In this document: in pieces, positions 8,091 to 16,669 of the stretch
Layout: every line of letters starts with the position of its first letter
Numbering within the stretch: the first letter of the stretch is position 1
Source: Verrucomicrobiaceae bacterium
GTDB taxonomy: Bacteria; Verrucomicrobiota; Verrucomicrobiia; Verrucomicrobiales; Verrucomicrobiaceae
NCBI GenBank assembly: GCA_029865835.1
Contig: JARXAL010000053.1
Location: forward strand, 1-43,227
Reading direction: 5' to 3'
Length of the DNA: 43,227 nt
Notes under the pieces: generated by a model
What the model saw: the letters and a program-made list of their open reading frames with translations, nothing else
The model's database searches: none
Told to the model about the DNA's origin: nothing
Made by a program: the position numbers and the translations under genes

Positions 8091-10298
8091 ATGCAGCGCT
8101 CTTCGTTGATTTTGGCCGGTGTGCTCGGTGTTTTTGTTTGTTCGGCAGATGATCTGCCGGGGCAGGAATTTCGGATGTGGAAGGACAAGTCGGGTCGGGC
8201 GCTTGAGGCTGAGATGGTGGGGGTTGATACGGCGGCTGGGGCGGTGAAGATGCGGCGGAAGGATGGCACGGAGGTGAGTGTGCCGATTGCGCTTTTGAGT
8301 CCTGAGGATGTGACCTATGCGAAGGCGAAGTGGCAGGAGATGCAGGCGGCACCGGCTGGGACGGCACCGATGCCGGCCCCAAGTGGTGCGCCAGCTCCGG
8401 CGCCGGTGGCAGCGGCTCCGACAGGGGCGCCTGCTCCAGCGAGACCGGCCTTAACGGTGACTCCTGCGGCGAAGTTCAAGGTGCCTGCGGCGACCGAGTA
8501 TCTGAGGACGGTGCCGAGGGTTCGGCCGAGGTTGATTCATGCGAAGGCAGGCTGGGATTTTGTTGCGAATCTGGCCAAGACCGAGCCGACAGCGGTGGCC
8601 TTGTTGGGGCGGATTCAGGAATCTGGAACGAAGCTGCTTGAGGCACCAGAGTTGACGCGGATCTTTGGCGAGCAGACGGGACGAACGACGCCAGGGTCGC
8701 AGGCGTTGTTTCGGATTGCGCAGTTAGGGACGTTGCATTTCACGCAGCAGGACCCGCGGTGGTTGGATCGGGGGGTGCGGGAGTTGGCGGCGCTTTGTGA
8801 TGCGTCGAGTTTTGCGGATTGGTATCCCGATCAACCGCATGTGACGACGGATTTCCTGATCGCGACCTGCCTGGGGTATGACTGGTTGCATGCGGGATTG
8901 AACAAGCAGCAGATTGATCGGGCGCGTGAGTGCATTGTGAATCAGGGGGTGGGGCCGTTGGTGGCGTTTTTGGAGAAGATTGAGGCTGACAAGACGATGG
9001 CGGATCTGCCTCCTGGAAAAGAAGAGTTTGGGGCGGCGAGCGCTTTGTTGATCGCGGCGCTATGTTTGGCTGATGATGATGCGGCGACGGCGAAGAAGGC
9101 GGCGGGGGCTGGGGCGAAGATTTTTGGCAAGGGGATGCTGCGGTTTGCGCCGTCCGGGGTGTGGCCGGATGGACCGGATGATGGTGACCGGGTGCTGGAT
9201 TATGCGATCATGGTGATTCAGAGTTTGAAGTCGTGCAGTGGCGGGGACTTGGGATTCACGTTGCTGGAGGGGTTTGTGCGTGCGGGTGATGCGCGGGTTT
9301 TTCTGACGAATCCGGCGGGGCAACTTTTCAACTATGGGGATGCGGGCGGGGTGACGCTTTCGGCGCCTTGGGTGGGAAGTTGGTTGAGCGGGGTGCACGG
9401 GAATCCTGGATTGCCGGCGGTGGTGGCGGGACCGGCTCAGGGGACGGAATCGGCTTACTTTGGACTTGCTGGTTCGTTGCTTTATCACAATCCGCATGCG
9501 GCGGGCAATGGCACGGCGGCAGCGCTGGATGCGGCTTTTACCGGGGCTGAGGTGGCGACTTTGCGTTCGGCTTGGAATGACAAGAGCGCGATGTATGTGG
9601 GGATCAAGGGAGGGGATACGAACCAGCTTCTGAGCCAACTGGATCTGGGGACCTTTATTCTTGATGCGGGCGGGGCGCGCTGGGGGATCGAGCTGGGAGC
9701 GGAGGGGGATCGGGGACCGGGGATGAAGAAGCCGAGTGACCGGGTCAAGCGCTATGGCAACTATCGGGAAGGATCGGGCGGGCAGAATGTGATTACGAGT
9801 GCGGGAGAGAATCAGCCATTGGATGCGAAGGCGGCGATAGCGGGTTTTGTTTCGACCCCTGAGCGTGGCGTGGCGATTGTGGACTTGAAGGGGGCGTATT
9901 CGAAGGAAGCGAAGGAGTATAAGCGCGGGGCGATGGTGGTGCGTGGGGCGCAAACTTATGCGGTGATTCAGGATGATTTTTCGGTCAAGGGGACGCAGGC
10001 GTTGACGTGGTCGATGCACACGCGGGCGACGGTGGCGGTGGATGGGAAGAAGGCTTTGTTGACGCAAGGCAAGCAGACGCTGGCGGCGGTGATTCTTTCG
10101 CCGGAAGGAGCGACGTTTACGAGTGAGGAAGCGCCGGAGCAGGTGACGCCGTTGACTTCTTTGAAGGGGGTGAATGTGCTGAAGGTGAAACTGAATGAGG
10201 CGTCAGGGGATCAGCGGGTCACGGTGGCGTTTGCGCTGGGGGCGGAGGTGCCAGCAGCACCGGTGCTGCCGTTGAGCGAGTGGATTCCGAAGAAGTGA
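8091..10298 (+). CDS. Secreted SHD1-domain protein with heparinase II/III-like C-terminal region
   Basis: ATG 8091 gives a 735-residue protein with a clear signal peptide (MQRSSLILAGVLGVFVCSA). An upstream in-frame GTG at 8046 would put 15 residues before it. Residues ~25-82 match SHD1 (FRMWKDKSGRALEAEMV, then DGTEVSVPIALLSPEDV), a small beta domain very common in secreted proteins of Planctomycetes and Verrucomicrobia. An Ala/Pro-rich linker of ~45 residues follows. The rest looks like a polysaccharide-lyase-type protein: an alpha-helical half (TTDFLIATCLGYDWLHAGL) and a beta-rich half with ARWGIELGAE, RYGNYREGSGGQN and later sheet repeats, resembling heparinase II/III. The catalytic residues were not identified. 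It ends directly against the convergent sufE gene with no gap. Confidence 0.8.
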   Translation: MQRSSLILAGVLGVFVCSADDLPGQEFRMWKDKSGRALEAEMVGVDTAAGAVKMRRKDGTEVSVPIALLSPEDVTYAKAKWQEMQAAPAGTAPMPAPSGAPAPAPVAAAPTGAPAPARPALTVTPAAKFKVPAATEYLRTVPRVRPRLIHAKAGWDFVANLAKTEPTAVALLGRIQESGTKLLEAPELTRIFGEQTGRTTPGSQALFRIAQLGTLHFTQQDPRWLDRGVRELAALCDASSFADWYPDQPHVTTDFLIATCLGYDWLHAGLNKQQIDRARECIVNQGVGPLVAFLEKIEADKTMADLPPGKEEFGAASALLIAALCLADDDAATAKKAAGAGAKIFGKGMLRFAPSGVWPDGPDDGDRVLDYAIMVIQSLKSCSGGDLGFTLLEGFVRAGDARVFLTNPAGQLFNYGDAGGVTLSAPWVGSWLSGVHGNPGLPAVVAGPAQGTESAYFGLAGSLLYHNPHAAGNGTAAALDAAFTGAEVATLRSAWNDKSAMYVGIKGGDTNQLLSQLDLGTFILDAGGARWGIELGAEGDRGPGMKKPSDRVKRYGNYREGSGGQNVITSAGENQPLDAKAAIAGFVSTPERGVAIVDLKGAYSKEAKEYKRGAMVVRGAQTYAVIQDDFSVKGTQALTWSMHTRATVAVDGKKALLTQGKQTLAAVILSPEGATFTSEEAPEQVTPLTSLKGVNVLKVKLNEASGDQRVTVAFALGAEVPAAPVLPLSEWIPKK

Positions 10299-10706
10299 TC
10301 AGCTTTGGGCGAGCTGCACGATGCGCTCTCTGAGGGCGCGCAGGCCGTTGAGGCGGGTGGGGGAGAGCATTTTGTGCAGTTGGCAGGCTTCCCAGACTCG
10401 GGGTTCCTCGGTGGTGATTTCGGTGGGGTCGGCGTGGCTGTAGAGATCGCAGAGGAGGGCGGCGAGGCCTTTGACCATAGGGCTATCGGCATCGCAGAGG
10501 AAGACGGGGAGGCTGGAGATGGGGTCGATGGATTTTTCGACCCAGACGCCGGAGACGCAGCCTGGGACGCGGCGGTCGGGGGATTTGAGAGAGTCAGGGA
10601 GGGCGTGGCGGGTGCCGCGGCGGACGATTTCGGCGAGGCGCTCTTGGGGATCGGGGAGGAAGTTGAGGTCTTCGATGAGGGTATCTTGTTTTGCGGTGAG
10701 GGACAT
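10299..10706 (-). CDS. sufE: SufE family cysteine desulfurase sulfur acceptor
   Basis: The 135-residue cytoplasmic protein accepts persulfide sulfur from the cysteine desulfurase SufS and passes it to the SufBCD scaffold for Fe-S cluster assembly. The active Cys50 sits in the hallmark RRVPGCVSGVW loop, and the C-terminal LSPTRLNGLRALRERI helix is also typical of SufE. No suf genes are adjacent, so the gene is detached from the operon. Its stop codon abuts that of the convergent SHD1 protein gene. About 230 bases downstream of the toxin gene (10707-10936) contain no gene. Confidence 0.93.
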   Translation of the reverse strand: MSLTAKQDTLIEDLNFLPDPQERLAEIVRRGTRHALPDSLKSPDRRVPGCVSGVWVEKSIDPISSLPVFLCDADSPMVKGLAALLCDLYSHADPTEITTEEPRVWEACQLHKMLSPTRLNGLRALRERIVQLAQS

Positions 10707-10936
10707 GGGCGGGGCAGTCTAGCGTTGTCTAGTTGACGAGGGAAAGGGGGAAATCGTCTGTGACGGTGAGTGGCTCTGCTGGCAAGGGGATCCTGTTTGA
10801 GCAGCCCAGAGAAAGTAGCGCAACGGCTACCTGTAGGGACTGCAACCCACCATTTCTGTGGCGAAAACGGAGATTGGACGGGAGGTTGATTTCGGGTGCT
10901 GCTGGGCGTGGTGTTTGGAGAGAGAGGCAACCAGCA

Positions 10937-11260
10937 TCATGGAAGCGAGAGCCAGCGTTTGAGAGCGGCTTCGACTTGAGCCAACGTCGCTGCGTCGCAG
11001 ACGGTAAGGCGGCGGATCAATTGGACGTCTGGCATGGTTCCGATGGATTGAACATCGAAGGCGCCGGGGAGGAATCTGGGGGCTTGGTGAGGCACTTCGT
11101 ATTCTGTGCCTCGCAGGCTGGTGGTGCGTGCTACGTAGCTGATCAAGGCTCGCTCTTCGTCCTTGTAAGCGACGCTGAGGACGAGGACGGGGCGGGTCTT
11201 TTGGGCCATACCGAGATCGACCAACCAGACCTCGCCGCGCAGAGCCGTCAATCTTCCCAT
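10937..11260 (-). CDS. PemK/MazF-type endoribonuclease toxin
   Basis: This 107-residue protein has the MazF/PemK fold signature: LRGEVWLVDLG at the N-terminus (the RGEVW beta strand), KTRPVLVLSV with the catalytic Arg23, and VARTTS at ~44-48 with the conserved Thr/Ser. Family members cleave mRNA at short sequences and inhibit translation. Its ATG lies inside the antitoxin gene (13-base overlap in another frame), a standard toxin-antitoxin arrangement. An open frame continues upstream of this ATG, but that part is antitoxin sequence read out of frame. The G bias of the + strand is weaker here than in neighbouring genes, which may reflect recent acquisition. Confidence 0.87.
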   Translation of the reverse strand: MGRLTALRGEVWLVDLGMAQKTRPVLVLSVAYKDEERALISYVARTTSLRGTEYEVPHQAPRFLPGAFDVQSIGTMPDVQLIRRLTVCDAATLAQVEAALKRWLSLP

Positions 11261-11415
11261 TGCTGAGCCTCCGCTTCTTCTGAGTCGTAAAGCTCGAACA
11301 TGCTGGCTGAGGCGGCGAGGGTGGCCTCGCGCTCGGCGAACCACTCGCGCAGTTTGCTGAGCTCCTCGGGTGGGAGCGTCTCGATGGCTTTTTCGATTTC
11401 GAGGGCGGTGCTCAT
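11248..11415 (-). CDS. Small antitoxin partner of the PemK/MazF-type toxin
   Basis: The ATG at 11415 opens a 55-residue acidic protein (STALEIEKAIETLPPEELS, then KLREWFAEREATLAAS) made of one amphipathic N-terminal helix and a Glu/Asp-rich tail ending QQWED. It is too short for an AbrB-type MazE DNA-binding domain and looks like the small antitoxins that pair with PemK-like toxins in many environmental bacteria. It overlaps the toxin start by 13 bases, so translation is coupled. It begins 42 bases after the glyQS stop on the same strand and may be read through from it. The function is inferred from gene order and length; the family was not identified. Confidence 0.75.
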   Translation of the reverse strand: MSTALEIEKAIETLPPEELSKLREWFAEREATLAASASMFELYDSEEAEAQQWED

Positions 11416-11442
11416 GGGCGGATTTTAATCTCACGCCCGCTG

Positions 11443-11453
11443 AGCTTCAAGCT
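11443..11453 (-). promoter_or_regulatory. Perfect dyad upstream of the toxin-antitoxin genes
   Basis: AGCTTGAAGCT is an 11-base perfect dyad in the 42-base gap between glyQS and the antitoxin gene. A second, looser GGGCG/CGCCC pair lies between it and the antitoxin start, with TAAAAT between its arms. These could be an autoregulatory operator, but a short dyad in so small a gap may also be chance. Confidence 0.3.
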
Positions 11454-11457
11454 TGGA

Positions 11458-13239
11458 TCATGACACTAGCGGCAGCAGCTTGCCGAGGAGGTCGGTGATT
11501 TTGATGCGTTCTTGTTCGCCGCCGTCGCGGTGGCGGAGGGTTACGGTGTCGAGCAACTCGGGGCCTTTTTCGCCGAGGGTTTCGAAGTCGATGGTGATGC
11601 CGAAGGGGGTGCCGGCTTCGTCCTGGCGGGCGTAGCGGCGGCCGATGGAGGCGGTCTCGTCGTAGAAGCAGTTCATGTGCTTTTTCAGCAGGGCATACAC
11701 TTCGCGGGCTTTGGCGACGAGTTCGGGTTTGTTCTTCAACAGGGGGAAAACACCGACTTTGATGGGGGCGATGCGGGGGTGGAAGCGGAGGACGGTGATG
11801 GTCTCTTTTTTGCCTTTGTCATCAACCTTCTCCGACTCGTCGAAGGCTTTGGCGATGACGGCGAGGGCCATGCGGTCGAGGCCGGCGGAGGGTTCGATGA
11901 CGTGGGGGACATAGTTGCCTTTGAAGAGGCGCTCGAACCAGGCGCGGACGTCGGCTTCCGGCATGGGGCTGCCTTTGGGTTTGGCGGCTTCGGCGGCGAG
12001 GCGTTTTTGGATGAGGGCTTCTTTTTGCTCGTCGCTGAGCTGGGCGGCGGCTGTTTTGAGTTCCTCGTCGAAGACTTCCTGGGACTTGGTGCTGTGCTTT
12101 TGGTGCTGGGAGAGATCGAAGTCGCTGCGGGCGGCGATGCCTTCGAGTTCTTCGGTGCCGAAGGGGAACTCGCAGAGAATGTCGACGCAGGCGCGGGCGT
12201 AGTGGGCGAGGTCGTCGTTGGTTTGCCAGTAGTATTCGAGTACGTTGCCGAGGCCGATGCCTTCATAGAAGCGGGTGCGCTCCTGGACCCAGTAGCGGTG
12301 CCACATGTCCCAGCCCCAGTTGGGTTTGGGTTCGGTGAGGTCGGCGCCTTCATGCCAGGTGGCGACCTCGCCAGAGATGATCTGGACGGCTTCGTCGGGT
12401 TTGATGAAGAATTCGAGTTCCATTTGCTCGAACTCGCGGGAGCGGAAGGTGAAGTTCTTGGGTGTGACTTCGTTGCGGAAGGCTTTGCCGATTTGGCAGA
12501 TGCCGAAGGGGACCTTCACGCGGGAGGAGTCGAAGACGTTCTTGAACTGGGCGAAGATGGCCTGGGCGGTTTCGGGGCGGAGGTAGGTGACGTCGGCCTC
12601 GGTGGCGGTGGGGCCGAGGTAGGTCTTCAACATGAGGTTGAAGGGGCGGGCCTCGCCGAGCATGCCGCCGGTTTCAGGGTGGAAGTCGACGCTGTCGGTG
12701 ACGACGTCGATTTTCTCTTCGTTGAGGAGTTCGATTTCTTCGGGTTTGCCGGCGGATTCACCGGCGTTTTGGGCGATGAGAGCGCGGATGCGTTTGCGGA
12801 AGCTTTCGATGTGTTCGCCGCTTTTGGTGAGGGCGGTGATGGTGCGATCCCAACGCCAGCCGGTGGGGGATTGGGCACCGCTGTATTTGAGGACCGTGCC
12901 GGATTGGGGGTCGACATGATCAGCGCGGACGCGTTTGTTGGTGAGGGAACATTCGCGCATGAGGTCGGCGAAGGTTTCGACGTGGCCGCTGGCTTTCCAG
13001 ATGGCGGGGTTCATGAGGATGCCGGCGTCGAGGCCGAGGATGTCCTCGCGTTCGCGAGTCATGGCTTTCCACCAGGCTTCGCGGAGGTTGCGCTTCAGTT
13101 CGGCGCCGAGCGGGCCGTAGTCCCAGATGCCGCCGCAGCCGCCGTAGATCTCGCTGCTTTGGTAGATGAAGCCGCGGCGTTTGCAGAGGGAGACGATTTT
13201 CTCCATGAGGGCGGTGTTGTTCTTGGATTCGGTGGACAT
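11458..13239 (-). CDS. glyQS: Glycine--tRNA ligase, homodimeric class II type
   Basis: The 593-residue enzyme charges tRNA-Gly with glycine. It is the dimeric single-chain type (as in Thermus and eukaryotes), not the alpha2beta2 bacterial type. It begins with the motif 1 region (RRGFIYQSSEIYGGCGGIWDYGP), then motif 2 (FRNEVTPKNFTFRSREFEQMELEFF) and motif 3 (EPSAGLDRMALAVIAKAFDE). The C-terminal anticodon-binding domain carries FHPRIAPIKVGVFPL and DEAGTPFGITIDFETLG. ATG 13239 matches the family N-terminus; an open frame extends ~65 codons further but lacks homology. The promoter should lie in the 182-base divergent gap (13240-13421). A toxin-antitoxin pair follows directly downstream. Confidence 0.97.
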   Translation of the reverse strand: MSTESKNNTALMEKIVSLCKRRGFIYQSSEIYGGCGGIWDYGPLGAELKRNLREAWWKAMTREREDILGLDAGILMNPAIWKASGHVETFADLMRECSLTNKRVRADHVDPQSGTVLKYSGAQSPTGWRWDRTITALTKSGEHIESFRKRIRALIAQNAGESAGKPEEIELLNEEKIDVVTDSVDFHPETGGMLGEARPFNLMLKTYLGPTATEADVTYLRPETAQAIFAQFKNVFDSSRVKVPFGICQIGKAFRNEVTPKNFTFRSREFEQMELEFFIKPDEAVQIISGEVATWHEGADLTEPKPNWGWDMWHRYWVQERTRFYEGIGLGNVLEYYWQTNDDLAHYARACVDILCEFPFGTEELEGIAARSDFDLSQHQKHSTKSQEVFDEELKTAAAQLSDEQKEALIQKRLAAEAAKPKGSPMPEADVRAWFERLFKGNYVPHVIEPSAGLDRMALAVIAKAFDESEKVDDKGKKETITVLRFHPRIAPIKVGVFPLLKNKPELVAKAREVYALLKKHMNCFYDETASIGRRYARQDEAGTPFGITIDFETLGEKGPELLDTVTLRHRDGGEQERIKITDLLGKLLPLVS

Positions 13240-13421
13240 GGCGTGGCGGGGACTGTTATGAAGGGGCGGGTAAAGAGCGCCATGGCGGGGCGGGTGCAAG
13301 GGGAAAAGGGCGGGTGCTGAGACTGCGGATTTTGCGCAGGTGTGTGCTGGAAGGGTTTCTGCGATTGCAAGGGGGCGTGAGGCGCGTAATGCTTTGCTCA
13401 CTAACCAACCTATTTTTGAAC

Positions 13422-14543
13422 ATGGACCTGACACGATTGGCTTACGGCACCTGGAGCGGTGGCAAATTCATGCACTTTGGCGAGATGCTGGATGATGCGG
13501 CTTATCAGGCGATGATTGGCAAGTCATTCGATGCGGGGGTGCGGACGTTTGTGACAGCGGATGTTTATGGGTCCGGGCGGGCGGATGCGATGCTGGGGGA
13601 GGCGCTGAAGGGATTGCCGCGCGATGAGTACTCGCTGGTGGGCATTGTGGGGCATGACTTTTACACGGGGCAGCGGGCGGGGTCGAAGGGGTATCCGCGG
13701 TTTACGGATCCGGAATTGCGCGGGCCTGAGGGGTATGCGGAGTATTTGAAGATGGCGACGGAGAAGTCGCTGGAGCGGTGCGGGGTGGCGAAGTTTGATT
13801 GCCTGCTGCTGCACAATCCGGACACGATTGGATACACGAGTGAGGCGGTGTGGGAGGGGATGGCGGCGTTGAAGACGAGTGGGTTGGCGGATCGGTTGGG
13901 GATTGCGCCGGGGCCGGCGAACGGGTTCACGCTGGACATGATCGATTGTTTTGAGCGGTTTGAGGCCTTGATGGACTGGGCGATGATCATTTTGAATCCG
14001 TTCGAGCCGTGGCCGGGTCAGCATGTGCTGCCGGCGGCGAAGAAGCATGGGGTGGATATTTTGGCGCGGGTGGTGGATTACGGCGGGATTTTCCATGATG
14101 ATGTGAAGCCGAACCACAAGTTCCGTGATGGGGATCATCGGGCGTATCGGCCGGCGGGTTGGGTGGAGCATGCGAATGAGAAGCTGGAGAAGATCCGGCC
14201 GATCGCGGAGAAGCACGGGCTGACGATGATTCAGTTGGCGTGTCTGTGGACGCTGGCGAATGAGCCGGTGAAGAGTGTGGTGCCGACGCTGATTCAGGAG
14301 GCGGGTGAGGGGGCGAAGTCGATTGATGCGAAGCTGGCGGAGATTGCGGCGCTTCCGGCGGTGAATCCGCTGACGGCGGAGGATGTGGAGGCGATTCGGG
14401 CAATTGGCGACAATACGGGCTGCATGGCGCTGAAGGGCGCGAGTGCGCGGCACGAGGGTCAGGAGGCGCGGCCGGATGAGTGGCCGATGCGGCCGGAGTT
14501 GCTGGCGCTGGCGGGGCGCTGGGATTTGGGCGCGAGCTGGTAG
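13422..14543 (+). CDS. Aldo/keto reductase-like protein with incomplete catalytic tetrad
   Basis: The 373-residue protein has the (beta/alpha)8 aldo/keto reductase plan: the TRLAYGTWSGG start, TADVYGSGRADAMLGEAL, LLLHNPD on strand 4, a GLADRLGIAPG strand, and a long C-terminal helix region. Two of the four usual catalytic residues are replaced: the position of the Asp in the FDTA motif is Val44 (RTFVTADVYG), and the Lys of the TKVG motif is Ile75 (LVGIVGHD). Tyr49 and His131 remain. Whether it still reduces carbonyls is therefore doubtful. It is transcribed divergently from glyQS and faces the S41 peptidase gene. ATG 13422 fits the domain start. Confidence 0.85.
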   Translation: MDLTRLAYGTWSGGKFMHFGEMLDDAAYQAMIGKSFDAGVRTFVTADVYGSGRADAMLGEALKGLPRDEYSLVGIVGHDFYTGQRAGSKGYPRFTDPELRGPEGYAEYLKMATEKSLERCGVAKFDCLLLHNPDTIGYTSEAVWEGMAALKTSGLADRLGIAPGPANGFTLDMIDCFERFEALMDWAMIILNPFEPWPGQHVLPAAKKHGVDILARVVDYGGIFHDDVKPNHKFRDGDHRAYRPAGWVEHANEKLEKIRPIAEKHGLTMIQLACLWTLANEPVKSVVPTLIQEAGEGAKSIDAKLAEIAALPAVNPLTAEDVEAIRAIGDNTGCMALKGASARHEGQEARPDEWPMRPELLALAGRWDLGASW

Positions 14544-14588
14544 AGCGACGCGACTTTTTCGGGAAATCTGCGAACCCTTAGGCCGGAG

Positions 14589-16034
14589 TTACTCGGGCTT
14601 TTTGGGGCTGGGAGCGGTTGGCTTGGCGGCTTTAGACGGTGTGGGGGCGGTCTTTTTGGGTGAGGCGGGTGGGTTGCCTGCGGGTTTCGTGGTGGGAGCG
14701 GGCTTTGGGGTGGACTTCGATGGGGGTGGGGACGGGGCGGGCGCGGTGTTTTTGGCGAAGTCGGCGTAGACGAGGACGCCTTTGAGGGCGTCGACGGCGC
14801 GTTCGAGTTGGCGGTCGCCGAGGGAGGCGAGTTCGAGGGCGGCGGCTTCGCCGGTGCTGTGGGAGGCGCGCCATTTGCTGATTTCGAGTTCGTCTTTGGT
14901 GGAGAGGGTGGAGACGATGTTGGGTTCGACGCCGTGCTCGTGGATGGTGCGGTGGCTGGGTGTGTAGTATTTGGCGGTGGTGAGGCGCATGGCGGCGCCG
15001 GTGTTAAGGGGCATGATGGTTTGCACGGAGCCTTTGCCGAAGCTGGTGGTGCCGACGACGAGGGCGCGTTTGAGGTCCTGGAGGGCACCGGCGACGATTT
15101 CGGCGGCGCTGGCACTGCCGTGGTTGATAAGGACAGCCATAGGGTAACGGCGGGGGGATTTGCCGGGGCGTTTGGGGGTGCGATAGGGGGGAGGATTGTC
15201 GGAGGCGATGCGGCCTTCGGTGGTGACGACGAGGGTGGATTCGGGGAGGAATTCGCCGCAGACACCGACGGCGCCGTCGAGCAGACCGCCGGGGTTGTTG
15301 CGGAGGTCGAGGACGAGGGCGGTCATGCCTTGTTTTTCGAGGCTGTCGAGGGCCTGACTGAGGTCTCTGACGGTGGGCTGGGTGAACTGGGAGATGCGGA
15401 CGTAGCCGATGCGATGGCCGGCGGCGAGTTTGGGGTGCAGGAGCATGGGATCATGCACGGAGGATTCGATGAAGGTTTCACGAATCATTTTGAATTCGAG
15501 GAACTGCTGGGTGCCGGGGCGGCGGACGGTGAGGCGGAGGGGGTCACCGGCATTGCCTTTGAGGAGTTGGACGCATTCGACGACGCCGACGGTGTCGGTC
15601 AACACGTCATCGATGCGGACGATTTGATCGCCGCCGAGGACGCCTGCGCGGGCGGCGGGGCCTTCGGAGCGGACGGTGATGATGGTGAGCACGCCGGAGC
15701 GCAGAGCGACGGTGATGCCGACGCCTTCGGAGGTGTCGGTTTGTTCTTTTTGCATGTCCTCGAAGAGCGAACGGCCCATGAACTCGCAGTGGGGATCGAG
15801 CTTGCGGAGCATGCCCTCGAGGGCGCCTTCGATGAGGTCGCCATAGGTGACTTTGTCGGCTTCGACGTAGTTTTGGCGGATGATTTCCATGGCCCGGGTG
15901 AGGACTTCCATTTGGGCGAAGGGATCATCCTGGGCGGGAGTGAAGGGATCGCTGGGGCGGCTGGATTGGGCAGGGGCGGAAGAGATCAGCGCGAGCTGGG
16001 CCGCGATCCAAAGGGCGAGGAGCTGTTTCCACAT
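14589..16034 (-). CDS. S41-family C-terminal processing peptidase
   Basis: The 481-residue exported serine protease starts with a signal peptide (MWKQLLALWIAAQLALISSAPAQ). A helical N-terminal region follows, then a PDZ domain at ~103-175 (EGVGITVAL, GPAARAGVLGGDQIVRIDD) and the peptidase core (LVLDLRNNPGG). The catalytic Ser309 lies in GSASAAE and Lys334 in SFGKGSVQ, the Ser/Lys dyad of CtpA/CtpB/Prc proteins. The last ~60 residues are a Pro/Lys/Ala-rich low-complexity tail. Such enzymes trim or degrade envelope proteins from their C-terminus. ATG 16034 was chosen because the signal peptide begins there; the open frame reaches to 16196. The gene is divergent from ogt, with a gap of ~110 bases. 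Confidence 0.92.
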   Translation of the reverse strand: MWKQLLALWIAAQLALISSAPAQSSRPSDPFTPAQDDPFAQMEVLTRAMEIIRQNYVEADKVTYGDLIEGALEGMLRKLDPHCEFMGRSLFEDMQKEQTDTSEGVGITVALRSGVLTIITVRSEGPAARAGVLGGDQIVRIDDVLTDTVGVVECVQLLKGNAGDPLRLTVRRPGTQQFLEFKMIRETFIESSVHDPMLLHPKLAAGHRIGYVRISQFTQPTVRDLSQALDSLEKQGMTALVLDLRNNPGGLLDGAVGVCGEFLPESTLVVTTEGRIASDNPPPYRTPKRPGKSPRRYPMAVLINHGSASAAEIVAGALQDLKRALVVGTTSFGKGSVQTIMPLNTGAAMRLTTAKYYTPSHRTIHEHGVEPNIVSTLSTKDELEISKWRASHSTGEAAALELASLGDRQLERAVDALKGVLVYADFAKNTAPAPSPPPSKSTPKPAPTTKPAGNPPASPKKTAPTPSKAAKPTAPSPKKPE

Positions 16035-16144
16035 GGTGGGAACATGCACGAAGAGGCGGACCTGCGACAGTGAAAAGGAGGGGAAGTGGGGTGGGAGGAC
16101 AAAGTGGGATCGACGCGGAGCCTTGAGGCGATTAGGATGGCGCG

Positions 16145-16669
16145 ATGAAACCCTCTCCTTCTCCGCGTTCGCTTCTGGTTGGTAAGCTAGCGACATCTGC
16201 CGGGCCGTTTGCGGTGGCGTGTGATGCGACGGGCGCGGTGGTGGCGACGGCGTTTGGTGATGTGGCGGCGTTATCGAGGCGGTTGGAGTCGGGGGTGGAA
16301 TTGATCGAGGGTTCGGAGGCGGACCGGGTTTTGGCGCCGGTGGTGGCGCAGTTGGAAGCGTTTTTTAGCGGACGGCGGCGTGACTTTGAGGTGGCGATGG
16401 CGCCGAAGGGGTCTGCCTTTCAGCTTCGAGTGTGGCAGGCACTGCGGGCGATCCCGATCGGGGAGACGCGGAGTTATGGTGAGCTGGCGAAGGGGTTGGG
16501 CAGTTCCGCGCGGGCGGTGGGGCGTGCGAATGCGACGAATCCGATTTGTGTGATTGTGCCGTGCCATCGGGTGATCGGGGCGAATGGGGATTTGACGGGG
16601 TTTGCGTTTGGGGTGGAGATCAAGCAGTGGTTGCTTGAGATTGAGCGGGGTGAAGGCAAGATGAAGTGA
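16145..16669 (+). CDS. ogt: Methylated-DNA--protein-cysteine methyltransferase
   Basis: The 174-residue suicide enzyme removes alkyl groups from O6-alkylguanine in DNA by transferring them to its own cysteine. The acceptor Cys140 lies in IVPCHRVIG, preceded by the helix-turn-helix with SARAVGRANATNP (Arg finger) and the ETRSYGELA segment that carries the flipping Tyr. The N-terminal domain is of usual length, and there is no AdaA regulatory domain. Its TGA overlaps the ATG of the next gene by one base (TGATG), so the two are co-translated with an alkyltransferase-like protein. Confidence 0.95.
   Translation: MKPSPSPRSLLVGKLATSAGPFAVACDATGAVVATAFGDVAALSRRLESGVELIEGSEADRVLAPVVAQLEAFFSGRRRDFEVAMAPKGSAFQLRVWQALRAIPIGETRSYGELAKGLGSSARAVGRANATNPICVIVPCHRVIGANGDLTGFAFGVEIKQWLLEIERGEGKMK

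Noticed and set aside
11512-13320. A 602-codon open frame on the + strand opposite glyQS
   Set aside because: It is Gly/Ala/Glu/Val/Phe-rich low-complexity translation caused by the strand G bias, and the other strand encodes an unmistakable glycyl-tRNA synthetase.
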